A stretch of DNA of 64,000 bases from Gordius sp. MW1 (Eukaryota > Nematomorpha > Gordioida > Gordea > Gordiidae). The notes beneath the pieces were generated by a model. That model saw nothing but the letters and a program-made list of their open reading frames with translations. It was not told where the DNA came from and made no database searches. This document shows positions 34,670-51,000 of this stretch, piece by piece; position 1 is the stretch's first letter, and every line of letters begins with the position of its first letter. The position numbers were made by a program, and so were the translations under genes. The stretch spans positions 7,578,501-7,642,500 of the forward strand of contig OZ038530.1 in the NCBI GenBank assembly GCA_964036665.1, given 5' to 3'.

Positions 34670-36912
34670 TTATTAAGTTTATTATTTTTATTTTATTCTT
34701 ATTTTTATTATTATTATTAATAATATATTCTTATGATTTTTATTATGTTTATTATTTTTATTTTATTCTTATTTTAATTATTATTATAAATAATATATTT
34801 TTATGATTTTTATTAAGTTTATTATTTTTATTTTATTTTTATTATTATTAATAATATATTTTTATGATTTTTATTAAGTTTATTATTTTTATTTTATTTT
34901 TATTTTTATTATTATTATTAATAATATATTTTTATGATTTTTATCAAGTTTATTATTTTTATTTTATTTTATTTTTATTATTATTATTAATAATATATTT
35001 TCATTATTTTTATCAAGTTTATTATTTTTATTTTATTTTTATTATTATTATTAATATATTTTAATTATTTTTATTAAGTTTATTATTTTTATTTTATTTT
35101 AATTTTATTTTTATTTTTATTATTATTTTTAATAATATATTTTTATGATTTTTATTATGTTTATTATTTTTATTTCATTATTATTTTTATTATTATTATT
35201 AAAAATATATTTTTATGATTTTTATTATGTTTAATATTTTTATTTTATTTTTATTATTATTATTAATAATATATTTTTATGATTTTTATTAAGTTTTATT
35301 TTTATTTTATTCTTATTTTTATTATTATTATTAATAATATATTTTTATGATTTTTATTATGTTTAATATTTTTATTTTATTCTTATTTTTATTATTATTA
35401 TTAATAATATATTTTTATGATTTTTATTAAGTTTTATTTTTATTTTATTCTTATTTTTATTATTATTATTAATAATATATTTTTATGATTTTTATTATGT
35501 TTATTATTTTTATTTTATTCTTATTTTTATTATTATTATTAATAATATATTTTTATGATTTTTATTATGTTTAATATTTTTATTTTATTTTTATTATTAT
35601 TATTAATAATATATTTTTATGATTTTTATTAAGTTTTATTTTTATTTTATTCTTATTTTTATTATTATTATTAATAATATATTTTTATGATTTTTATTAT
35701 GTTTATTATTTTTATTTTATTCTTATTTTTATTATTATTATTAATAATATATTTTTATGATTTTTATTATGTTTAATATTTTTATTTTATTTTTATTTTT
35801 ATTATTATTATTAAGAATATATTTTCATTATTTTTATCAAGTTTATTATTTTTATTTTATTTTTATTATTATTATTAATATATTTTTATTATTTTTATTA
35901 AGTTTATTATTTTTATTTTATTTTAATTTTGTTTTTATTTTTATTATTATTATTAATAATATATTTTTATGATTTTTATTATGTTTATTATTTTTATTTC
36001 ATTCTTATTTTTATTATTATTATTAATAATATATTTTTATGATTTTTATTAAGTTTATTATTTTTATTTTATTTTTATTATTATTAATAATATATTTTTA
36101 TGATTTTTATTAAGTTTATTATTTTTATTTTATTTTTATTATTATTAATAATATATTTTTATGATTTTTATTTTTATTATTATTATTAATAATATATTTT
36201 TTTGATTTTTATCAAGTTTATTATTTTTATTTTATTTTATTTTTATTATTATTATTAATAATATATTTTCATTATTTTTATCAAGTTTATTATTTTTATT
36301 TTATTTTTATTATTATTATTAATATATTTGTATTATTTTTATTAAGTTTATTATTTTTATTTTAATTTAATTTTATTTTTATATTTATTATTATTATTAA
36401 TAATATATTTTTATGATTTTTATTAAGTTTATTATTTTTATTTTATTCTTATTTTTATTATTATTATTAATAATATGCTTTTATGATTTTTATTAAGTTT
36501 ATTATTTTTATTTTATTTTTATTTTTATTATTATTATTATTAATAATATATTTTTATGATTTTTATCAAGTTTATTATTTTTATTTTATTTTATTTTTAT
36601 TATTATTATTATTAATATATTTTCATTATTTTTATCAAGTTTATGATTTTTATTTTATTTTTATTATTATTATTAATATATTTTTATTATTTTTATTAAG
36701 TTTATTATTTTTATTTTATTTTAATTTTATTTTTATTTTTATTATTATTATTAATAATATATTTTTATGATTTTTATTATGTTTATTATTTTTATTTTAT
36801 TCTTATTTTTATTATTATTATAAATAATATATTTTTATGATTTTTATTAAGTTTATTATTTTTATTTTATTTTTATTATTATTAATAATAATATGTTTTT
36901 ATGATTTTTATT
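34670..36912 (+). repeat. Higher-order block A, copied at 41006-43248
   Basis: Unit order and point variants match the segment 6336 bp to the right: frames at 34864, 35757 and 36483 recur with the same residues at 41200, 42093 and 42819. The match breaks near 36912/43248, where the right copy switches to the pattern found at about 38150. Confidence 0.8.
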
Positions 36913-38149
36913 ATGTTTAATATTTTTATTTTATTTTTATTTTTATTATTATTATTAATAATATATTTTCATTATTTTTATCAAGTTTATTGTTTTTATT
37001 TTATTTTCATTAAATATATTTTTATTATTTTTATTAAGTTTATTGTTTTTATTTTATTTTAATTTTATTTTTATTTTTATTATTATTATTAATAATATAT
37101 TTTTATGATTTTTATTATGTTTAATATTTTTATTTTATTTTTATTTTTATTTTTATTATTAATAATATATTTTTATGATTTTTATTAAGTTTATTATTTT
37201 TATTTTATTTTTATTTTTATTATAATTATTAAAAATATATTTTTATGATTTTTATTAAGTTTATTATTTTTATTTTATTCTTATTTTTATTATTATTATT
37301 AATAATATATTCTTATGATTTTTATTATGTTTATTATTTTTATTTTATTCTTATTTTAATTATTATTATAAATAATATATTTTTATGATTTTTATTAAGT
37401 TTATTATTTTTATTTTATTTTTATTATTGTTAATAATATATTTTTATGATTTTTATTAAGTTTATTATTTTTATTTTATTTTTATTTTTATTATTATTAT
37501 TAATAATATATTTTTATGATTTTTATTAAGTTTATTATTTTTATTATTTTATTTTTATTATTATTATTAATAATATATTTTAATTATTTTTATCAAGTTT
37601 ATTATTTTTATTTTATTTTTATTATTATTATTAATATATTTTTATTATTTTTATTAAGTTTATTATTTTTATTTTATTTTAATTTTATTTTTATTTTTAT
37701 TATTATTTTTAATAATATATTTTTATGATTTGTATTATGTTTATTATTTTTATTTCATTCTTATTTTTATTATTATTATTAATAATATATTTTTATTATT
37801 TTTATTAAGTTTATTATTTTTATTTTATTTTTATTTTTATTATAATTATTAATAATATATTTTTATGATTATTAGTAAGTTTATTATTTTTTATTTTAAT
37901 TTTATTTTCATTATTATTATTAATAATATATTTTTATGATTTTTAGTAAGTTTATTATTTTTATTTTATTTTGATTTTATTATAATTATTAATAATATAT
38001 TTTTATGATTTTTATTAAGTTTATTATTTTTATTTGATTCTTGTTTTTATTATTATTATTAATAATATATTTATTATTTTTATTAAGTTTATTATTTTTA
38101 TTTTATTTTTATTTTTATTATTATTATTAATAATATATTTTTATGATTT

Positions 38150-40950
38150 TTATCAAGTTTATTATTTTTATTTTATTTTATTTTTATTATTATTATTATT
38201 AATAATATGTTTTCATTATTTTTATCAAGTTTATTATTTTTATTTTATTTTTATTATTATTATTATTAATATATTTTTATTATTTTTATTAAGTTTATTA
38301 TTTTTATTTTATTTTAATTTTATTTTTATTATTATTATTAATAATATATTTTTATGATTTTTATTATGTTTATTATTTTTATTTTATTCTTATTTTTATT
38401 ATTATTATTAATAATATATTTTTATGATTTTTATTAAGTTTATTATTTTTATTTTATTTTTATTATTATTAATAATATATTTTTATGATTTTTATTAAGT
38501 TTATTATTTTTATTTTATTTTTATTTTTATTATTATTATTAATAATATATTTTTATGATTTTTATCAAGTTTATTATTTTTATTATTATTATCAATAATA
38601 TATTTTCATTATTTTTATCAAGTTTATTATTTTTATTTTTATTTTATTTTTATTATTATTATTAATATATTTTTATTATTTTTATTAAGTTTATTATTTT
38701 TATTTTATTTTAATTTTAATTTTATTTTTATTATTATTATTAATAATATATTTTTATGATTTTTATTATGTTTAATATTTTTATTTTATTTTTATTTTTA
38801 TTTTTATTATTAATAATATATTTTTATGATTTTTATTAAGTTTATTATTTTTATTTTATTTTTATTTTTATTATAATTATTAAAAATATATTTTTATGAT
38901 TTTTATTAAGTTTATTATTTTTATTTTATTCTTATTTTTATTATTATTATTAATATTATATTCTTATGATTTTTATTATGTTTATTATTTTTATTTTATT
39001 CTTATTTTAATTATTATTATAAATAATATATTTTTATGATTTTTATTAAGTTTATTATTTTTATTTTATTTTTATTATTATTAATAATATATTTTTATGA
39101 TTTTTATTAAGTTTATTATTTTTATTTTTATTAATAATATATTTTTATGATTTTTCTTATGTTTAATATTTTTATTTTATTTTTATTTTTATTATTATTA
39201 TTAATAATATATTTTTATGATTTTTATTAAGTTTATTATTTTTATTTTATTTTTATTATTATTAATAATATATTTTTATGATTTTTATTAAGTATATTAT
39301 TTTTATTTGGTTTTTATTTTTATTATTATTATTAATAATATATTTTTATGATTTTTATCAAGTTTATTATTTTTATTTTATTTTGTTTTTATTATTATTA
39401 TTAATAATATATTTTCATTATTTTTATCAAGTTTATTATTTTTATTTTATTTTTATTATTATTATTAATATATTTTTATTATTTTTATTAAGTTTATTAT
39501 TTTTATTTTATTTTAATTTTATTTTTATTTTTATTATTATTATTAATAATATATTTTTATGATTTTTATTATGTTTAATATTTTGTTTTTATTTTGTTTT
39601 CATTTTTATTTTTATTATTAATAATATATTTTTATGATTTTTACTAAGTTTATTATTTTTATTTTATTTTTATTTTTATTATAATTATTAAAAATATATT
39701 TTTATGATTTTTATTAAGTTTATTATTTTTATTTTATTCTTATTTTTATTATTATTATTAATAATATATTCTTATGATTTTTATTATGTTTATTATTTTT
39801 ATTTTATTCTTATTTTAATTATTATTATAAATAATATATTTTTATGATTTTTATTAAGTTTATTATTTTTATTTTATTTTTATTATTATTAATAATATAT
39901 TTTTTTTATTAAGTTTATTATTTTTATTTTATTTTTATTTTTATTATTATTATTAATAATATATTTTTAAGATTTTTATCAAGTTTATTATTTTTATTTT
40001 ATTTTTATTATTATTATTAATAATATATTTTCATTATTTTTATCAAGTTTATTCTTTTTATTTTATTTTTATTATTATTATTAATATATTTTAATTATTT
40101 TTATTAAGTTTATTATTTTTATTTTATTTTAATTTTATTTTTATTTTTATTATTATTTTTAATAATATATTTTTATGATTTTTATTATGTTTATTATTTT
40201 TATTTCATTCTTATTTTTATTATTATTATTAATAATATATTTTTATTATTTTTATTAAGTTTATTATTTTTACTTTGTTTTTATTTTTATTATAATTATT
40301 AATAATATATTTTTATGATTTTTATTAAGTTTATTATTTTTATTTTATTCTTATTTTTATTATTATTATTAATAGTATATTTTTATGATTTTTATTAAGT
40401 TTATTATTTTTATTTGATTCTTATTTTTATTATTATTATTAATAAAATATTTTTATTATTTTTATTAAGTTTATTATTTTTATTTTATTTTTATTTTTAT
40501 TATTATTATTAATAATATATTTTTATGATTTTTATCAAGTTTATTATTTTTATTTTATTTTATTTTTATTATTATTATTAATAATATATTTTCATTATTT
40601 TTATCAAGTTTATTATTTTTATTTTATTTTTATTATTATTAATAATATATTTTTTAGATTTTTATTAAGTTTATTATTTTTATTTTATTTTTATTTTTAT
40701 TATTATTATTAATAATATATTTTTATGATTTTTATCAAGTTTATTATTTTTATTTTATTTTATTTTTATTATTATTATTAATAATATATTTTCATTATTT
40801 TTATCAAGTTTAATATTTTTATTTTTATTTTATTATTATTATTAATATATTTAATTATTTTTATTAAGTTTATTATTTTTATTTTATTTTGATTTTATTT
40901 TTATTATTATTATTAATAATATATTTTTATGATTTTTATTATGTTTAATA
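38150..40950 (+). repeat. Higher-order block B, copied at about 43250-46020
   Basis: Matches at a shift of about 5095-5097 bp (39278 with 44375, and rare variants such as TTTTGTTTTCATTT at about 39594 and 44691). An older, more diverged match of 34000-35200 to 39040-40200 has a shift of 5041 bp; it lacks the GTTTTCAT change. Confidence 0.78.
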
Positions 40951-43900
40951 TTTTTATTTTATTTTTATTTTTATTATTATTATTAATAATATATTTTTAT
41001 GATTTTTATTAAGTTTATTATTTTTATTTTATTCTTATTTTTATTATTATTATTAATAATATATTCTTATGATTTTTATTATGTTTATTATTTTTATTTT
41101 ATTCTTATTTTAATTATTATTATAAATAATATATTTTTATGATTTTTATTAAGTTTATTATTTTTATTTTATTTTTATTATTATTAATAATATATTTTTA
41201 TGATTTTTATTAAGTTTATTATTTTTATTTTATTTTTATTTTTATTATTATTATTAATAATATATTTTTATGATTTTTATCAAGTTTATTATTTTTATTT
41301 TATTTTATTTTTATTATTATTATTAATAATATATTTTCATTATTTTTATCAAGTTTATTATTTTTATTTTATTTTTATTATTATTATTAATATATTTTAA
41401 TTATTTTTATTAAGTTTATTATTTTTATTTTATTTTAATTTTATTTTTATTTTTATTATTATTTTTAATAATATATTTTTATGATTTTTATTATGTTTAT
41501 TATTTTTATTTCATTATTATTTTTATTATTATTATTAAAAATATATTTTTATGATTTTTATTATGTTTAATATTTTTATTTTATTTTTATTATTATTATT
41601 AATAATATATTTTTATGATTTTTATTAAGTTTTATTTTTATTTTATTCTTATTTTTATTATTATTATTAATAATATATTTTTATGATTTTTATTATGTTT
41701 AATATTTTTATTTTATTCTTATTTTTATTATTATTATTAATAATATATTTTTATGATTTTTATTAAGTTTTATTTTTATTTTATTCTTATTTTTATTATT
41801 ATTATTAATAATATATTTTTATGATTTTTATTATGTTTATTATTTTTATTTTATTCTTATTTTTATTATTATTATTAATAATATATTTTTATGATTTTTA
41901 TTATGTTTAATATTTTTATTTTATTTTTATTATTATTATTAATAATATATTTTTATGATTTTTATTAAGTTTTATTTTTATTTTATTCTTATTTTTATTA
42001 TTATTATTAATAATATATTTTTATGATTTTTATTATGTTTATTATTTTTATTTTATTCTTATTTTTATTATTATTATTAATAATATATTTTTATGATTTT
42101 TATTATGTTTAATATTTTTATTTTATTTTTATTTTTATTATTATTATTAAGAATATATTTTCATTATTTTTATCAAGTTTATTATTTTTATTTTATTTTT
42201 ATTATTATTATTAATATATTTTTATTATTTTTATTAAGTTTATTATTTTTATTTTATTTTAATTTTGTTTTTATTTTTATTATTATTATTAATAATATAT
42301 TTTTATGATTTTTATTATGTTTATTATTTTTATTTCATTCTTATTTTTATTATTATTATTAATAATATATTTTTATGATTTTTATTAAGTTTATTATTTT
42401 TATTTTATTTTTATTATTATTAATAATATATTTTTATGATTTTTATTAAGTTTATTATTTTTATTTTATTTTTATTATTATTAATAATATATTTTTATGA
42501 TTTTTATTTTTATTATTATTATTAATAATATATTTTTTTGATTTTTATCAAGTTTATTATTTTTATTTTATTTTATTTTTATTATTATTATTAATAATAT
42601 ATTTTCATTATTTTTATCAAGTTTATTATTTTTATTTTATTTTTATTATTATTATTAATATATTTGTATTATTTTTATTAAGTTTATTATTTTTATTTTA
42701 TTTTAATTTTATTTTTATATTTATTATTATTATTAATAATATATTTTTATGATTTTTATTAAGTTTATTATTTTTATTTTATTCTTATTTTTATTATTAT
42801 TATTAATAATATGCTTTTATGATTTTTATTAAGTTTATTATTTTTATTTTATTTTTATTTTTATTATTATTATTATTAATAATATATTTTTATGATTTTT
42901 ATCAAGTTTATTATTTTTATTTTATTTTATTTTTATTATTATTATTATTAATATATTTTCATTATTTTTATCAAGTTTATGATTTTTATTTTATTTTTAT
43001 TATTATTATTAATATATTTTTATTATTTTTATTAAGTTTATTATTTTTATTTTATTTTAATTTTATTTTTATTTTTATTATTATTATTAATAATATATTT
43101 TTATGATTTTTATTATGTTTATTATTTTTATTTTATTCTTATTTTTATTATTATTATAAATAATATATTTTTATGATTTTTATTAAGTTTATTATTTTTA
43201 TTTTATTTTTATTATTATTAATAATAATATGTTTTTATGATTTTTATCAAGTTTATTATTTTTATTTTATTTTATTTTTATTATTATTATTATTAATAAT
43301 ATGTTTTCATTATTTTTATCAAGTTTATTATTTTTATTTTATTTTTATTATTATTATTATTAATATATTTTTATTATTTTTATTAAGTTTATTATTTTTA
43401 TTTTATTTTAATTTTATTTTTATTATTATTATTAATAATATATTTTTATGATTTTTATTATGTTTATTATTTTTATTTTATTCTTATTTTTATTATTATT
43501 ATTAATAATATATTTTTATGATTTTTATTAAGTTTATTATTTTTATTTTATTTTTATTATTATTAATAATATATTTTTATGATTTTTATTAAGTTTATTA
43601 TTTTTATTTTATTTTTATTTTTATTATTATTATTATTAATAATATATTTTTATGATTTTTATCAAGTTTATTATTTTTATTATTATTATCAATAATATAT
43701 TTTCATTATTTTTATCAAGTTTATTATTTTTATTTTTATTTTATTTTTATTATTATTATTAATATATTTTTATTATTTTTATTAAGTTTATTATTTTTAT
43801 TTTATTTTAATTTTAATTTTATTTTTATTATTATTATTAATAATATATTTTTATGATTTTTATTATGTTTAATATTTTTATTTTATTTTTATTTTTATTT

Positions 43901-45984
43901 TTATTATTAATAATATATTTTTATGATTTTTATTAAGTTTATTATTTTTATTTTATTTTTATTTTTATTATAATTATTAAAAATATATTTTTATGATTTT
44001 TATTAAGTTTATTATTTTTATTTTATTCTTATTTTTATTATTATTATTAATATTATATTCTTATGATTTTTATTATGTTTATTATTTTTATTTTATTCTT
44101 ATTTTAATTATTATTATAAATAATATATTTTTATGATTTTTATTAAGTTTATTATTTTTATTTTATTTTTATTATTATTAATAATATATTTTTATGATTT
44201 TTATTAAGTTTATTATTTTTATTTTTATTAATAATATATTTTTATGATTTTTCTTATGTTTAATATTTTTATTTTATTTTTATTTTTATTATTATTATTA
44301 ATAATATATTTTTATGATTTTTATTAAGTTTATTATTTTTATTTTATTTTTATTATTATTAATAATATATTTTTATGATTTTTATTAAGTATATTATTTT
44401 TATTTGGTTTTTATTTTTATTATTATTATTAATAATATATTTTTATGATTTTTATCAAGTTTATTATTTTTATTTTATTTTGTTTTTATTATTATTATTA
44501 ATAATATATTTTCATTATTTTTATCAAGTTTATTATTTTTATTTTATTTTTATTATTATTATTAATATATTTTTATTATTTTTATTAAGTTTATTATTTT
44601 TATTTTATTTTAATTTTATTTTTATTTTTATTATTATTATTAATAATATATTTTTATGATTTTTATTATGTTTAATATTTTGTTTTTATTTTGTTTTCAT
44701 TTTTATTTTTATTATTAATAATATATTTTTATGATTTTTACTAAGTTTATTATTTTTATTTTATTTTTATTTTTATTATAATTATTAAAAATATATTTTT
44801 ATGATTTTTATTAAGTTTATTATTTTTATTTTATTCTTATTTTTATTATTATTATTAATAATATATTCTTATGATTTTTATTATGTTTATTATTTTTATT
44901 TTATTCTTATTTTAATTATTATTATAAATAATATATTTTTATGATTTTTATTAAGTTTATTATTTTTATTTTATTTTTATTATTATTAATAATATATTTT
45001 TTTTATTAAGTTTATTATTTTTATTTTATTTTTATTTTTATTATTATTATTAATAATATATTTTTATGATTTTTATCAAGTTTATTATTTTTATTTTATT
45101 TTATTTTTATTATTATTATTAATAATATATTTTCATTATTTTTATCAAGTTTATTCTTTTTATTTTATTTTTATTATTATTATTAATATATTTTAATTAT
45201 TTTTATTAAGTTTATTATTTTTATTTTATTTTATTTTTATTTTTATTATTATTTTTAATAATATATTTTTATGATTTTTATTATGTTTATTATTTTTATT
45301 TCATTCTTATTTTTATTATTATTATTAATAATATATTTTTATTATTTTTATTAAGTTTATTATTTTTACTTTGTTTTTATTTTTATTATAATTATTAATA
45401 ATATATTTTTATGATTTTTATTAAGTTTATTATTTTTATTTTATTCTTATTTTTATTATTATTATTAATAGTATATTTTTATGATTTTTATTAAGTTTAT
45501 TATTTTTATTTGATTCTTATTTTTATTATTATTATTAATAAAATATTTTTATTATTTTTATTAAGTTTATTATTTTTATTTTATTTTTATTTTTATTATT
45601 ATTATTAATAATATATTTTTATGATTTTTATCAAGTTTATTATTTTTATTTTATTTTATTTTTATTATTATTATTAATAATATATTTTCATTATTTTTAT
45701 CAAGTTTATTATTTTTATTTTATTTTTATTATTATTAATAATATATTTTTTAGATTTTTATTAAGTTTATTATTTTTATTTTATTTTTATTTTTATTATT
45801 ATTATTAATAATATATTTTTATGATTTTTATCAAGTTTATTATTTTTATTTTATTTTATTTTTATTATTATTATTAATAATATATTTTCATTATTTTTAT
45901 CAAGTTTAATATTTTTATTTTTATTTTATTATTATTATTAATATATTTAATTATTTTTATTAAGTTTATTATTTTTATTTTATT

Positions 45985-48000
45985 TTAATTTTATTTTTAT
46001 TATTATTATTAATAATATATTTTTATGATTTTTATTATGTTTAATATTTTTATTTTATTTTTATTTTTATTATTATTATTAATAATATATTTTTATGATT
46101 TTTATTAAGTTTATTATTTTTATTTTATTCTTATTTTTATTATTATTATTAAAAATATATTTTTATGATTTTTATTATGTTTAATATTTTTATTTTATTT
46201 TTATTATTATTATTAATAATATATTTTTATGATTTTTATTAAGTTTTATTTTTATTTTATTCTTATTTTTATTATTATTATTAATAATATATTTTTATGA
46301 TTTTTATTATGTTTAATATTTTTATTTTATTTTTATTTATATTATTATTATTAATAATATATTTTTATGATTTTTATTAAGTTTTATTTTTATTTTATTC
46401 TTATTTTTATTATTATTATTAATAATATATTTTTATGATTTTTATTATGTTTAATATTTTTATTTTATTTTTATTTATATTATTATTATTAATAATATAT
46501 TTTTATGATTTTTATTAAGTTTATTATTTTTATTTTATTTTTATTTTTTTTATTATTATTAATAATATATTTTTATGATTTTTATTATGTTTAATATTTT
46601 TATTTTATTTTTATTTATATTATTATTATTAATAATATATTTTTATGATTTTTATTAAGTTTATTATTTTTATTTTATTTTTATTTTTATTTTTATTATT
46701 AATAATATATTTTTATGATTTTTATCAAGTTTATTATTTTTATTTTATTTTATTTTTATTATTATTATTAATAATATATTTTCATTATTTTTATCAAGTT
46801 TATTATTTTTATTTTATTTTTATTATTATTAATAATATATTTTTTAGATTTTTATTAAGTTTATTATTTTTATTTTATTTTTATTTTTATTATTATTATT
46901 AATAATATATTTTTATGATTTTTATCAAGTTTATTATTGATATTTTATTTTATTTTTATTATTATTATTAATAATATATTTTCATTATTTTTATCAAGTT
47001 TAATATTTTTATTTTTATTTTATTATTATTATTAATATATTTAATTATTTTTATTAAGTTTATTATTTTTATTTTATTTTAATTTTATTTTTATTATTAT
47101 TATTAATAATATATTTTTATGATTTTTATTATGTTTAATATTTTTATTTTATTTTTATTTTTATTATTATTATTAATAATATATTTTTATGATTTTTATT
47201 AAGTTTATTATTTTTATTTTATTCTTATTTTTATTATTATTATTAAAAATATATTTTTATGATTTTTATTATGTTTAATATTTTTATTTTATTTTTATTA
47301 TTATTATTAATAATATATTTTTATGATTTTTATTAAGTTTTATTTTTATTTTATTCTTATTTTTATTATTATTATTAATAATATATTTTTATGATTTTTA
47401 TTATGTTTAATATTTTTATTTTATTTTTATTTATATTATTATTATTAATAATATATTTTTATGATTTTTATTAAGTTTTATTTTTATTTTATTCTTATTT
47501 TTATTATTATTATTAATAATATATTTTTATGATTTTTATTATGTTTAATATTTTTATTTTATTTTTATTTATATTATTATTATTAATAATATATTTTTAT
47601 GATTTTTATTAAGTTTATTATTTTTATTTTATTTTTATTTTTTTTATTATTATTAATAATATATTTTTATGATTTTTATTATGTTTAATATTTTTATTTT
47701 ATTTTTATTTATATTATTATTATTAATAATATATTTTTATGATTTTTATTAAGTTTATTATTTTTATTTTATTTTTATTTTTATTTTTATTATTAATAAT
47801 ATATTTTTATGATTTTTATTAAGTTTATTATTTTTATTTTATTTTGTTTTTATTATTATTATTAATAATATATTTTCATTATTTTTATCAAGTTTATTAT
47901 TTTTATTTTATTTTTATTATTATTAATAATATATTTTTATGATTTTTACTAAGTTTATTATTTTTATTTTATTTTTATTTTTATTATAATTATTAAAAAT
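45985..48000 (+). repeat. Higher-order block C, tandem copies of about 1.1 kb
   Basis: The order of units around 45985-46900 recurs about 1093 bp to the right (47078 onward), including the TTTATATTATTATTA and TTTTTTTAGATTTT variants. Exact limits were not established by eye. Confidence 0.55.
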
Positions 48001-51000
48001 ATATTTTTATGATTTTTATTAAGTTTATTATTTTTATTTTATTCTTATTTTTATTATTATTATTAATAATATATTCTTATGATTTTTATTATGTTTATTA
48101 TTTTTATTTTATTCTTATTTTAATTATTATTATAAATAATATATTTTTATGATTTTTATTAAGTTTATTATTTTTATTTTATTTTTATTATTATTAATAA
48201 TATATTTTTATGATTTTTATTAAGTTTATTATTTTTATTTTATTTTTATTTTTATTATTATTATTAATAATATATTTTTATGATTTTTATCAAGTTTATT
48301 ATTTTTATTTTATTTTATTTTTATTATTATTATTAATAATATATTTTCATTATTTTTATCAAGTTTATTATTTTTATTTTATTTTTATTATTATTATTAA
48401 TATATTTTAATTATTTTTATTAAGTTTATTATTTTTATTTTATTTTAATTTTATTTTTATTTTTATTATTATTTTTAATAATATATTTTTATGATTTTTA
48501 TTATGTTTATTATTTTTATTTCATTCTTATTTTTATTATTATTATTAAAAATATATTTTTATGATTTTTATTATGTTTAATATTTTTATTTTATTTTTAT
48601 TATTATTATTAATAATATATTTTTATGATTTTTTATAAGTTTTATTTTTATTTTATTCTTATTTTTATTATTATTATTAATAATATATTTTTATGATTTT
48701 TATTATGTTTAATATTTTTATTTTATTTTTATTTATATTATTATTATTAATAATATATTTTTATGATTTTTATTAAGTTTTATTTTTATTTTATTCTTAT
48801 TTTTATTATTATTATTAATAATATATTTTTATGATTTTTATTATGTTTAATATTTTTATTTTATTTTTATTTATATTATTATTATTAATAATATATTTTT
48901 ATGATTTTTATTAAGTTTTATTTTTATTTTATTCTTATTTTTATTATTATTATTAATAATATATTTTTATGATTTTTATTATGTTTAATATTTTTATTTT
49001 ATTTTGATTTATATTATTATTAATAATATATTTTTATTATTTTTATTTTATTTTTATTTTATTTTTATTTTTTTTATTATTATTAATAATATATTTTTAT
49101 GATTTTTATTAAGTTTATTATTTTTATTTTATTCTTATTTTTATTATTATTATTAATAATATGTTTTTATGATTTTTATTAAGTTTATTATTTTTATTTT
49201 ATTTTTATTTTTATTATTATTATTAATAATATTTTTTTATGATTTTTATCAAGTTTATTATTTTTATTTTATTTTATTTTTATTATTATTATTAATAATA
49301 TATTTTCATTATTTTTACCAAGTTTATTATTTTTATTTTATTCTTATTTTTATTATTATTATTAATAATATATTTTTATGATTTTTATTATGTTTATTAT
49401 TTTTATTTTATTCTTATTTTTATTATTATTATTAATAATATATTTTTATGATTTTTATTAAGTTTATTATTTTTATTTTATTTTTATTATTATTAATAAT
49501 ATATTTTTATGATTTTTATTAAGTTTATTCTTTTTATTTTATTTTTATTTTTATTATTATTATTATTATTAATAATATATTTTTATGATTTTTATTAAGT
49601 TTATTATTTTTATTTTATTTTTATTTTTATTATTATTATTAATAATATATTTTTATGATTTTTATCAAGTTTATTATTTTCATTTTATTCTTATTTTTAT
49701 TATTATTATTAATAATATATTTTCATTATTTTTATCAAGTTTATTATTTTTATTTTATTTTTATTATTATTATTAATATATTTTTATTATTTTTATTAAG
49801 TTTTTTATTTTTATTTTATTTTAATTTGATTTTTATTTTTATTATTAATATTAATAATATATTTTTATGATTTTTATTATGTTTATTATTTTTATTTTAT
49901 TCTTATTTTTATTATTATTATTAATAATATATTCTTATGATTTTTATTATGTTTATTATTTTTATTTTATTCTTATTTTTATTATTATTATTAATAATAT
50001 ATTTTCATTATTTTTATCAGGTTTATTATTTTTATTTTTGTTTTATTAAATATATTTTTATTATTTTTATTAAGTTTATTATTTTTATTTTATTTTAATT
50101 TTATTTTTATTTTTATTATTATAATTAATAATATATTTTTATGATTTTGATTATGTTTATTATTTTTATTTTATTCTTATTTTTATTATTATTATTAATA
50201 ATTTATTTTTATGATTTTTATTAAGTTAATTATTATTATTTTATTTTTATTTTTATTATTATTATTATTATTATTAATAATGTATTTTTATGATTTTTAT
50301 TATGTTTATTATTTATTTTATTCTTATTTTTATTATTATTATTAATAATATTTTTTTATGATTTTTATTATGTTTATTATTTTTATTTTATTTTTATTTT
50401 TATTATTATTATTAATAATATATTTTTATTATTTTTATTAAGTTTATTATTTTTATTTTATTTTATTTTAATTTTATTTTTATTATTATTATTAATAATA
50501 TATTTTTATGATTTTTATTATGTTTATTATTTTTATTTTATTCTTATTTTTATTATTATTATTAATAATATATTTTTATGATTTTTATTATGTTTATTAT
50601 GTTTATTATTTTTATTTTATTCTTATTTTTATTATTTTTTATTATTATTATTATTAATAATATATTTTTATGATTTTTATTAAGTTTATTATTTATATTT
50701 TATTTTTATTTTTATTACTATTATTAATAATATATTTTTATGATTTTTATTATGTTTAATATTTTTATTTTATTTTTATTTTTATTATTATTATTAATAA
50801 TATATTTTTATGATTTTTATCAAGTTTATTATTTTTATTTTATTCTTATTTTTTTTATTATTATTAATAATATATTTTTATGATTTTTATTATGTTTAAT
50901 AATTTTTATTTTATTCTTATTTTTATTATTATTAATAATAATATATTTTTATGATTTTTCTTAAGTTTATTATTTTTATTTTATTTTTATTTTTATTATT

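Noticed and set aside
32424-50049. Many 60-110-codon plus-strand frames rich in Ile, Phe, Leu and Tyr
   Set aside because: They are translations of the T-rich satellite unit, repeat with its higher-order period, and have no codon or domain signal.
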